A stretch of 6,143 nucleotides of DNA. It comes from Candidatus Sulfopaludibacter sp. SbA3. Lineage in GTDB: Bacteria; Acidobacteriota; Terriglobia; 20CM-2-55-15. How positions within the stretch are numbered: position 1 is the first letter of the stretch; every line of letters begins with the position of its first letter. Below, piece by piece: positions 1 to 4,741 of the stretch. The notes under the pieces are model-generated. The model did not search any database and was not told the origin of the DNA. It was given only the letters and a program-made list of their open reading frames with translations. Both the position numbers and the translations under genes were made by a program. The DNA is taken from assembly GCA_945861845.1 (NCBI GenBank), contig CAMAWS010000219.1:1-6143 (forward strand). The letters are read 5' to 3'.

Positions 1-627
1 GTGCTGGATTTGCGCCACGATCTTCTGGAAAAACCCCAGGAACTCCCAATTGCCGGGACGGAACCCTCCCAATGGGAAAACGTCCCAGAAGCTGCCGCCG
101 CCAAACAGCACCAGCAACGCTGTGCCAAGGGCCCAACCCGGAATGGAATAGCCAAGGAAGACGATGAAGCTACTGAGGAAATCGAACTTCGATCCGTGAT
201 GGACTGCCTTGAGGACGCCCAACGGTACGCACACGAGGTAACTAAGGAGAAATCCTGTCAGGCCGATAAAGATCGAGATGGGAAACCGGCTTTTAATCAC
301 GTCCCAAACGGGATCCTGGTAGACATATGAAGTTCCGAGGTCCAGCCTCATCACGTTCCAAAGCCAGGTGAGGTAGCGGATGTGAACAGGCTTGTCGAAT
401 CCGTAGAACCGTCGTAGCTCTTCAAGGGCCTCAGGCGGTATCTCGGTTCCTAGACCGGCGGTACCGCCGGTAGCACCGCCCTCGGACATCGCCGCCATCT
501 TGTATCGCATGATCTGCCGCTCAATCGGTCCACCGGGGACGAAATGCATGACGAGGAATACGATCAGCGTAATCCCGATGAACGTCGGAATAATGAGCAG
601 CAGCCTGCGAAGGAAATATCCCGTCAT
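1..627 (-). CDS. yejB: YejB-like peptide ABC transporter permease (3' end off the left edge)
   Basis: This is an inner-membrane permease subunit of a Dpp/Opp/Yej-type peptide importer. Only the first 209 residues are visible. The start reads MTGYFLRRLLLIIPTFIG, and a hydrophobic segment (about residues 6-28) ends in the PGGP motif (32-35 region) typical of YejB. A variable Gly/Thr-rich periplasmic stretch (about 49-60) follows, then 'RFYGFDKPVHIRYLTWLW' and 'LDLGTSY', which closely parallel E. coli YejB from memory (RYGFDKPIHERY, FDFGDS). Two further hydrophobic segments lie at about 116-137 and 150-172. The EAA loop that contacts the ATPase would lie beyond the edge. The ATG overlaps the TGA of the binding-protein gene as ATGA. 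A purine-rich AGGAG lies too far upstream to be ideal, so translation is probably coupled. Family assignment is firm; YejB rather than OppB/DppB is likely from the insertion and motifs. Confidence 0.9.
   Translation of the reverse strand, partial: MTGYFLRRLLLIIPTFIGITLIVFLVMHFVPGGPIERQIMRYKMAAMSEGGATGGTAGLGTEIPPEALEELRRFYGFDKPVHIRYLTWLWNVMRLDLGTSYVYQDPVWDVIKSRFPISIFIGLTGFLLSYLVCVPLGVLKAVHHGSKFDFLSSFIVFLGYSIPGWALGTALLVLFGGGSFWDVFPLGGFRPGNWEFLGFFQKIVAQIQH
454..471. repeat. 18-bp perfect palindrome inside yejB
   Basis: ACCGGCGGTACCGCCGGT is identical to its own reverse complement. It lies in the part of the permease gene that encodes the Gly/Thr-rich variable loop. It may simply follow from Gly and Thr codons (GGN/ACN), so no function is claimed. 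Confidence 0.6.
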
Positions 628-2591
628 TGTGTAACCGGGTTCTTCTCCTGTTCCTCGACCTTGGCGAAATCCAACCAGTACCGATCCTCACTCGATCCTT
701 CTCCCAGTTGGATCGAAGAATCTCTCAAGGCTTCCTGTAGTTTCGGTGCCCTGTCCGGATCAATCCACCAAAGCGATGGGACATCGCGGAGATCACCCAC
801 ACGCGTGAGAATGCCCTTTGGCTGGCCAAATTTGTTCCAATAGACAACGCGTTGATACGGCGCCGTCCACTCAAGGATCCACTGGTGATCGTTCGTGACA
901 ATACCGTCGAGTTCCAGGAGCAGCTTTACGCGTTCCTCTATATTGAACTCTTTGTTGTACAGCTCAATGATCTCGTCGGCTCGCTTGTTCTTGAACCCGG
1001 TAAGATTATTGGTGTTCTTCTCATCCGCCATCTTCGATGAAAGCTGAGCTTCAGGATCCGGAAACGTTGTGCCGGTATACCCAACAGAAACCAGGTCGAA
1101 CGTACGTTCATCCAGCAACTTGATCATTGTCTCCCACGTGACGAGCCTCAGGTTTAACGTGACTCCAACCTTCCGCAGATCTTCCTGAAAGACCGTAAAG
1201 AAACGTTCCGAGACTTTATCGTAATAGAGAATCTCGATATTCAGGGGACGGCCGTTCTTCACCAGGCGGCCGGCGGAATCACGATCCTTCCAACCGGCAT
1301 CCGCCAGAAGCTTCACAGCGGCCTGGGGGTCGTATTTGATTTTTTCATTGTTTGGATTTTCATAAACGCTTCCGGCATAAAAGGAATCCAGCGGGACGTA
1401 CTCATTAAACATGAGCTTCTCAATCATCAACTCACGGTTAAATAAATGCCGCAGCGCCTTCCGAACACGAATGTCATTGTAAGGTTCGCGGCGGGTGTTG
1501 AAGGCGAGGCCTGCAACGCCATTGGGATTGTGGTTGAATATCTTCCGCTTCTGGTTCAGGCCGCGTTTAATGTTGTCGTAATTGAGTTCTTCAATCCACA
1601 TCTGGGCGCGGTTCACATTGTAAGCATCGAGATCGCCCTTCTTGAACATCTCAAACTCAAGGTTCCGATCGCGAACGACGATCTGCTGTACTTCGTCAAA
1701 GTTGTTGGCGCCGACATTGCGTCGATATTTCGCAGCCCAATAGTCGTTCCGGCGGCGGACCTTGATGCTTTTACCCTTGTCAACGTCCTGCTGTGAAATC
1801 ATGTACGCGCCGGTGCCCGGCAGCATTTTGTCGTTGTACTGCTTGATGTAGGCGTCCCCATTTATGCCCTTGAGCCCATGCGCCGGATAGATAAACAGAG
1901 CATTGGAAAAGTTGAGAAAATTTTGCCAGCTTTCCGTTTTAGCCTTCACGCTGACGATGTACTTGCTCTCGGCAACCGGCAGCTCGAATTTTGAGAACGT
2001 CACAAGCCGGCTGGGATCTTGCAGAGTAGTGTCGACTGTCAGTTTCCAACTGGCCACAACATCTTCGGCCGTTACGGGCTGACCATCAGACCAGCGGGCG
2101 TTCGGGTCGATGCGAAAACGAAACGTCTTCTTGTCCTCAGAAATCTGCCAGTGACTCGCCAGGCCCGGAATGTACTCATACGTGGTGGGATGAAGCCCCA
2201 ACAGGGTTTCATAAACCATCGACTGAACCATTGCATTCCAGGCGGTTACGTTGGGGCCGTAGTACCGCAATGTCGTCGGAAAATCCAGGAGACCTTCGCG
2301 ATAAACGCCACCTTTCACAGCGCGCGGATCGCCAATCAAGTCGTACTGCGTATTCGTCTCCCAGCCTTCTCCAGTAAAGCCCTTGCCCCCCTGGTCAACA
2401 CTCACGGAGGAATCCGCGCCGGCATCCGCATCCGGAAAGACCGGATAGTCATCCTTGTTAGCAGAAACCGGGCCTGATGACGCCGTTGGAGCCGAGCTAC
2501 CTGAATTCGTATCGGGTACCGGGCTGCTGCAGCCGGCTGTGAAAGCCAGGGCGAGCGTCACGGCCCAAAACACATTCGCGTGTCTCTTCAT
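624..2591 (-). CDS. yejA: YejA-like extracellular peptide-binding lipoprotein (SBP family 5)
   Basis: This is the substrate-capturing subunit of the peptide ABC importer, predicted at 655 residues (E. coli YejA is about 600). The chosen start is ATG 2591-2589, because a GGAGG at 2604-2600 sits 8 nt upstream and the product then begins with a proper signal sequence: MKRH, a hydrophobic core, then FTAG-C21. That resembles a lipobox with Thr rather than Leu at -3, so lipidation is probable but not certain. A low-complexity Ser/Asp/Gly linker (about 22-75) follows. The SBP_bac_5 domain starts near 'GGVYREG' and includes 'YIPGLASHW', 'RWSDGQPVTAEDVVASW', 'AFNTRREPYNDIRVRKAL' (the family's conserved N-T-PF-D-RVR-A block) and 'AVKLLADAGW'. 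The RRE/DIRVRKAL and 'PDPEAQLSS' blocks resemble the YejA subgroup. The stop overlaps yejB by 4 nt. A TTG at 2666 would extend the frame by 25 residues but lacks support. Confidence 0.9.
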   Translation of the reverse strand: MKRHANVFWAVTLALAFTAGCSSPVPDTNSGSSAPTASSGPVSANKDDYPVFPDADAGADSSVSVDQGGKGFTGEGWETNTQYDLIGDPRAVKGGVYREGLLDFPTTLRYYGPNVTAWNAMVQSMVYETLLGLHPTTYEYIPGLASHWQISEDKKTFRFRIDPNARWSDGQPVTAEDVVASWKLTVDTTLQDPSRLVTFSKFELPVAESKYIVSVKAKTESWQNFLNFSNALFIYPAHGLKGINGDAYIKQYNDKMLPGTGAYMISQQDVDKGKSIKVRRRNDYWAAKYRRNVGANNFDEVQQIVVRDRNLEFEMFKKGDLDAYNVNRAQMWIEELNYDNIKRGLNQKRKIFNHNPNGVAGLAFNTRREPYNDIRVRKALRHLFNRELMIEKLMFNEYVPLDSFYAGSVYENPNNEKIKYDPQAAVKLLADAGWKDRDSAGRLVKNGRPLNIEILYYDKVSERFFTVFQEDLRKVGVTLNLRLVTWETMIKLLDERTFDLVSVGYTGTTFPDPEAQLSSKMADEKNTNNLTGFKNKRADEIIELYNKEFNIEERVKLLLELDGIVTNDHQWILEWTAPYQRVVYWNKFGQPKGILTRVGDLRDVPSLWWIDPDRAPKLQEALRDSSIQLGEGSSEDRYWLDFAKVEEQEKNPVTQ

Positions 2592-2739
2592 GGTCAGATC
2601 CTCCAGTATGAAAGCGGGGAAACCCGTAGATATTACCAGTAGATCTTTGACAGTTAGAAGGGCCAAAAGCGAGATACGCCTTTGAGCCTCTGTCGTTTTT
2701 ATCGTTTGCGGCCTGCCTTGGGGATTACACTTTTTGACG
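2592..2739. promoter_or_regulatory. Divergent intergenic region between yejA and clpS
   Basis: This ~148-bp gap must carry the promoters for both the leftward peptide-transporter operon and rightward clpS. A consensus TTGACA lies on the plus strand at 2647-2652, but no good -10 box follows at 16-19 nt; the best is GATACG at 20 nt. On the minus strand, TAATAT (2635-2630) could be a -10 for yejA with a poor TTCTAA 18 nt upstream. Neither pair is convincing. No operator-like inverted repeat stands out. Confidence 0.35.
2598..2604 (-). promoter_or_regulatory. Ribosome binding site of the yejA-like gene
   Basis: GGAGGAT on the minus strand places GGAGG 8 nt before the ATG at 2591. This strong site decides the start against the upstream in-frame TTG at 2666. 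Confidence 0.75.
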
Positions 2740-3069
2740 ATGAGTTCGAGATCAACCAGCGTTTTCCCCGAGATTGAGGACGATACCAGCGATCAGCTTC
2801 AACCTCTCTACCACGTCATTCTTCTTAATGACGAAGATCACACCTACGACTATGTGATCGAGATGCTGGAGAAAATCTTCGGCTTTACGGAGTCTACGGC
2901 CCTGTCACACGCGGTGGAAGTGGATACAAAAGGCACCACTATCCTTCTTACCTGTGAACTGGAGAAGGCCGAGCAAAGGCGTGACCACATCCACAGCTAC
3001 GGCGCCGACTGGCGCCTGCCCCGCTCCATGGGATCGATGTCGGCCATCGTTGAACCGGCAATCGGATAG
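2740..3069 (+). CDS. clpS: ClpS-family adaptor of the ATP-dependent Clp protease
   Basis: ClpS binds proteins with destabilising N-terminal residues and hands them to the ClpA/ClpC-ClpP protease in the cytoplasm. The product is 109 residues from ATG 2740. A disordered acidic N-terminus (1-20) is followed by the core 'LYHVILLNDEDHTYDYVIEM' (23-42), with the N-D pair of the N-degron pocket at 30-31, then 'ALSHAVEVDTKG' (54-65), 'LEKAEQRRDHIHSYG' (74-88) and 'GSMSAIVEPA' (98-107). Where E. coli ClpS has AVH, with the pocket His66, this protein reads AVE (58-60). That places it in a divergent ClpS-like subgroup. The start is ambiguous: an in-frame TTG at 2734 adds two residues and lies 9 nt from a GGGGA (2720-2724), which is 15 nt from the ATG. 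No clpA or clpP lies beside it, and it appears monocistronic. Confidence 0.9.
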   Translation: MSSRSTSVFPEIEDDTSDQLQPLYHVILLNDEDHTYDYVIEMLEKIFGFTESTALSHAVEVDTKGTTILLTCELEKAEQRRDHIHSYGADWRLPRSMGSMSAIVEPAIG

Positions 3070-3090
3070 TTTCCATCATCCCCGGATCCA

Positions 3091-3111
3091 TTGTCCGCAA
3101 CCGCGGACCAA
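3091..3111. terminator. Hairpin downstream of clpS, possible terminator or part of a repeat
   Basis: TTGTCCGC-AACC-GCGGACCAA folds into an 8-bp stem with one bulged base, starting 21 nt after the clpS stop. No T-run follows on either strand, so it is a weak candidate for an intrinsic terminator. It may instead be the first hairpin of the palindrome-rich block that continues to 3192. Confidence 0.35.
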
Positions 3112-3192
3112 TCAAGAGTTGCTCTTCCGATCCGATTGGACGCCCAACGGCAGGGCGCGAACGCGTACCGAGCCATGAGTCACAGTCATGGC
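3091..3192. repeat. Palindrome-rich block, candidate dispersed (REP/BIME-like) repeat
   Basis: Five inverted repeats follow one another in about 100 bp. They are TTGTCCGC/GCGGACCAA (3091-3111), CCAATC/GATTGG (3108-3113 with 3134-3139) enclosing AAGAG-TTG-CTCTT (3114-3126), CGCCC/GGGCG (3141-3145 with 3153-3157), CGCG-AA-CGCG (3156-3165), and GCCATGA/TCATGGC (3172-3178 with 3186-3192). The block supplies the out-of-family C-terminal tail and stop codon of the truncated DUF5615 gene. Dense small hairpins between genes are typical of REP-like repeats, but only one copy is in this window, so dispersal cannot be shown here. Confidence 0.5.
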
Positions 3193-3279
3193 AACTCCGG
3201 ATTTCAAATCGGTCTCGAACTGGCTGACAATTGCGGCTGTACTACGGGGCAGGCCTTGATCCAACAGAATCTTAGTCAC
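3112..3279 (-). pseudogene. Truncated DUF5615 (PIN-like) toxin remnant
   Basis: From a GTG at 3279-3277 the frame reads TKILLDQGLPRSTAAIV. This is the characteristic N-terminus of DUF5615 PIN-like putative toxins, whose early Asp belongs to the nuclease-like active site. Family members are usually about 110-120 residues, but here the frame stops after 55. From about residue 19 (near 3225) the sequence no longer resembles the family and runs into Arg/Ser-rich translation of the palindrome-rich block. The later acidic residues and the 'D-DF' core are absent, so it cannot be a working PIN-like fold. It lies 13 nt after the DUF433 stop on the same strand, the usual antitoxin-toxin order. No Shine-Dalgarno site is visible. 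Assignment rests on about 18 residues plus the neighbour. Confidence 0.65.
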
Positions 3280-3292
3280 GTGGAGGGTTGTG

Positions 3293-3484
3293 TCAGGCTA
3301 CGTCGATTACGCTGACCTGATCGTCGAGGTTTGCTGCGGAGAAGGCCAGAGCTTGTTTCAAGTCTTCCTCTTCCAGATCGGGATATTCCCGAAAGAACTC
3401 GGCTCGATCCGGATAAGTAGCCAGCGCAAGCAACACACGGCGAACGGTGAGCCGCATACCTCGAATACACGGCTGCCCGTTCAT
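3293..3484 (-). CDS. DUF433 family antitoxin, probably 5'-truncated
   Basis: This small DUF433 protein is a predicted winged-helix-like antitoxin normally paired with a DUF5615 or other PIN-like toxin. It is 63 residues from ATG 3484, with the signature 'GQPCIRGMRLTVRRVL' (3-18) and 'REYPDLEEEDLKQALAFSA' (32-50). Homology continues upstream of the ATG: in-frame codons at 3496-3485 encode D-P-N-Q, the conserved residues that precede G-Q-P-C-I-R in the family. No ATG, GTG or TTG opens that extended frame before a TAG at 3523-3521, and no Shine-Dalgarno site precedes the ATG. The native start therefore seems lost, and any product would lack the first strand. The truncated DUF5615 gene follows 13 nt downstream. 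Family call is firm; whether it is expressed is doubtful. Confidence 0.75.
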   Translation of the reverse strand: MNGQPCIRGMRLTVRRVLLALATYPDRAEFFREYPDLEEEDLKQALAFSAANLDDQVSVIDVA

Positions 3485-3500
3485 TTGATTCGGATCTAAC

Positions 3501-3617
3501 GTGGCATCGTTTGAGATTCTCTACCAGCCTTCTGCAGTGAAGGAAGTCTCGCTCTTGCCACGATCGACGATCGCGCGGGTTCTATCCGCAATAGCCGGTT
3601 TGGCGGAGAATCCTTAG
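3501..3617 (+). pseudogene. RelE/ParE-type toxin N-terminal fragment
   Basis: From GTG 3501 the plus strand encodes 38 residues: VASFEILYQPSAVKEVSLLP, followed by RSTIARVLSAIAGLAENP, then TAG. This is the N-terminal third of a RelE/ParE toxin. It shows the first beta-strand, the 'PSAVKE...LP' helix and the second helix ending in 'LAENP', after which family members normally continue R-P-x-G-x-K-K-L. The central beta-strands with the catalytic Arg/His/Tyr residues are missing, and none is recognisable in the following 150 bp in any frame. Complete toxins are about 85-95 residues. No antitoxin gene (RelB, Phd) adjoins it. It begins within 5 nt of where DUF433 homology ends on the other strand, suggesting a recombination joint. 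It is too short to be active. Confidence 0.65.
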
Positions 3618-3640
3618 TTTAGTAGTTGCAGAGCAGCGCC

Positions 3641-3660
3641 CGCGTGCGAACGCGTGCGAG
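3641..3660. repeat. Two tandem copies of a 10-bp unit
   Basis: CGCGTGCGAA is followed directly by CGCGTGCGAG. The 10-mer GCGAACGCGT created at the joint also occurs in the palindrome-rich block at 3157-3166. It lies just after the RelE fragment, in the otherwise featureless stretch 3618-3765, where I see no further coding signal on either strand. Confidence 0.5.
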
Positions 3661-3765
3661 GATTGGAACATTGGATTGTGTCGCGTTGGCAGCCGGAACT
3701 TACCTAATACAGAGGTACGGCAGGCGAAGCATGTTTAGTCGTGCAGGCAGTGCAGGGCGCCGATT

Positions 3766-3984
3766 TTATGAGACTTCCACGCAGTCACAAACGGTGAGGG
3801 GTGCTGGAACCGCATCGCCATCCTCGCGCATGCCTTCCAAGTGGACATGGATAGCCTTCCTTATCCGCTCCTTCGCTTCTTCCACGGTCGCGCCGGTGGC
3901 GATACAACCTGGTAGGTCGGGGACGTAGGCCGAACAATTGTTCTGGCCCGTTTCAATCACGATCCCGTATTTCATGGGATTCAT
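3766..3984 (-). CDS. hicB: HicB-family antitoxin
   Basis: HicB binds and blocks the HicA mRNA-cleaving toxin and often represses the operon. The product is 72 residues, with the typical partial RNase-H-like fold: 'MKYGIVIETGQNNCSAYVPDLPGC' pattern (4-27), 'GATVEEAKERIRKAI' (31-45) and a helix 'HVHLEGMREDGDAVP' (46-60). It ends at 'VEVS' with no added DNA-binding domain, the short form of the family. The start at 3984 has GGGAGG (3996-3991) 6 nt upstream; a second Met three codons on (3975) is less likely. The ATG overlaps the TGA of the hicA remnant (ATGA), the classic hicA-hicB arrangement. The reading frame looks intact, yet its toxin partner is lost, so it is an orphan antitoxin. Confidence 0.87.
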   Translation of the reverse strand: MNPMKYGIVIETGQNNCSAYVPDLPGCIATGATVEEAKERIRKAIHVHLEGMREDGDAVPAPLTVCDCVEVS

Positions 3985-4046
3985 CTTAGGCCTCCCTGTT
4001 TGAGAACGCTACTGAGTGTTTTGGGATGAACATCGTCATTGAAAAA
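3981..4046 (-). pseudogene. hicA toxin remnant (C-terminal ~20 codons)
   Basis: Immediately upstream of hicB the minus strand encodes FFNDDVHPKTLSSVLKQGGL then R-stop. It resembles the end of HicA toxins, where 'H...(K/P)-K-T-L-(R/S)-S-(I/V)-L-(R/K)-Q-A-G-L' forms the last helix. Its TGA (3983-3981) overlaps the hicB ATG by 4 nt, as in intact hicAB operons, which strongly supports the identity. An in-frame TGA at 4049-4047 cuts the frame, and no upstream start, double-stranded-RNA-binding-like fold or catalytic His region is recognisable before ubiX ends at 4172. The toxin is therefore lost. Confidence 0.55.
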
Positions 4047-4167
4047 TCACGTGGTTGTATCGTTCATCGCTATAGTTCGCGGCGAAAAGCGACTTATTTG
4101 TCCGAGTTTTCAGCGACTATCCGCCACGAACCAATGGGAAATTCGAAGCTCCAGGTTTCGTGCTATC

Positions 4168-4190
4168 GCGCTCACGCTTCGCGCCAGCGC
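4168..4190 (-). other. Hairpin at the 3' end of ubiX
   Basis: Read on the minus strand, GCGCT-GGCGC-GAA-GCGTG-AGCGC forms a near-perfect 10-bp stem with a GAA loop, spanning the ubiX stop codon. No T-run follows, so it could mark the operon's 3' end (RNA stability or a non-canonical terminator) or be chance in GC-rich code. Confidence 0.3.
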
Positions 4191-4741
4191 TTGATTCCCG
4201 CAATATCCAGGTCCCAGATATCGAGAACCCTTCCAACTGTATGATCCACGATGTCGTTCACTGATGCGGGGCGGGTGTAAAAGGCGGGAACAGGAGGCAT
4301 GATGATCGCGCCGATCTTCGAAGCGTCGAGCATTAACTGGCAGTGGCCGGCGTGCAGCGGGGTTTCGCGAAACAGGAGGACCAGCTTGCGGCGTTCCTTC
4401 AACGTCACGTCGGCAGCGCGTGTGAGCAGGTTGTCGTTGGCCGACCGCGCCACCGATGACAGCGTCTTCACCGAACAGGGCGCCACGATCATGCCGCCGG
4501 TCTTGCACGAGCCGCTCGATATGGACGCGGCCAAATCCTTCACGCTGTGTACATGGGTGGCAAGCTTCTCGACGGCAGCGATGGAATAGTCGGTCTCCAT
4601 CGTGATTGTCGCCCGGCCCATCTCCGTAATGATGAGATGCGTCTCGATCCCCTCCTGTGCCTTCAATACCTCCAGAAGCCGGATGCCATAGATGGCTCCC
4701 GTCGCTCCGGAGATCCCGATGATGAGTCTTAAGTTTTGCAT
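4172..4741 (-). CDS. ubiX: Flavin prenyltransferase UbiX
   Basis: UbiX joins dimethylallyl phosphate to FMN to form prenylated FMN, the cofactor of UbiD-type (de)carboxylases used in ubiquinone-like and aromatic-acid metabolism. The product is 189 residues from ATG 4741, the same length as E. coli UbiX. FMN-binding Rossmann-like motifs are clear: 'LIIGISGATGAIYGIRLLE' (6-24), 'SISSGS' (74-79 region) with Cys where most members have Phe or Tyr, 'MIVAPCSVKTLSSVA', 'NDNLLTRAADVTLKERRKLV', the catalytic-region 'RETPLHAGH' and 'IIMPPVPAFYTRP'. An in-frame GTG at 4756 would add five residues but has no well-spaced Shine-Dalgarno site. The ATG lies inside the last codons of the DUF971 gene (13-nt overlap), so translation is probably coupled. 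No ubiD is visible nearby. Confidence 0.94.
   Translation of the reverse strand: MQNLRLIIGISGATGAIYGIRLLEVLKAQEGIETHLIITEMGRATITMETDYSIAAVEKLATHVHSVKDLAASISSGSCKTGGMIVAPCSVKTLSSVARSANDNLLTRAADVTLKERRKLVLLFRETPLHAGHCQLMLDASKIGAIIMPPVPAFYTRPASVNDIVDHTVGRVLDIWDLDIAGIKRWREA

Noticed and set aside
1..330. Plus-strand open frame of about 109 codons
   Set aside because: It lies opposite the well-matched yejB permease, is hydrophilic and low complexity, and resembles no family.
1446..1796. Plus-strand open frame of 116 codons opposite yejA
   Set aside because: The minus strand encodes conserved SBP family 5 blocks here. The plus frame has no ribosome binding site and no family resemblance, so it is antisense shadow.
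2019..2477. Plus-strand open frame of 152 codons opposite yejA
   Set aside because: It is long but antisense to a clear binding-protein domain, and its composition mirrors the codon use of the opposite gene.
2592..2666. N-terminal extension of the yejA product to a TTG at 2666
   Set aside because: It would put 25 residues before a good signal peptide and ignores the strong GGAGG before ATG 2591.
2647..2676. sigma70-type promoter for clpS based on TTGACA
   Set aside because: The -35 is perfect, but the best -10 matches are 2-3 of 6 bases at acceptable spacing, so it is not called as a discrete promoter.
3091..3192. CRISPR array or attachment site
   Set aside because: There are no regularly spaced identical repeats, no tRNA gene and no integrase; the inverted repeats differ from each other.
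4026..4244. Plus-strand open frame of 72 codons
   Set aside because: It crosses the hicA remnant and the ubiX 3' end antisense, with no family resemblance.
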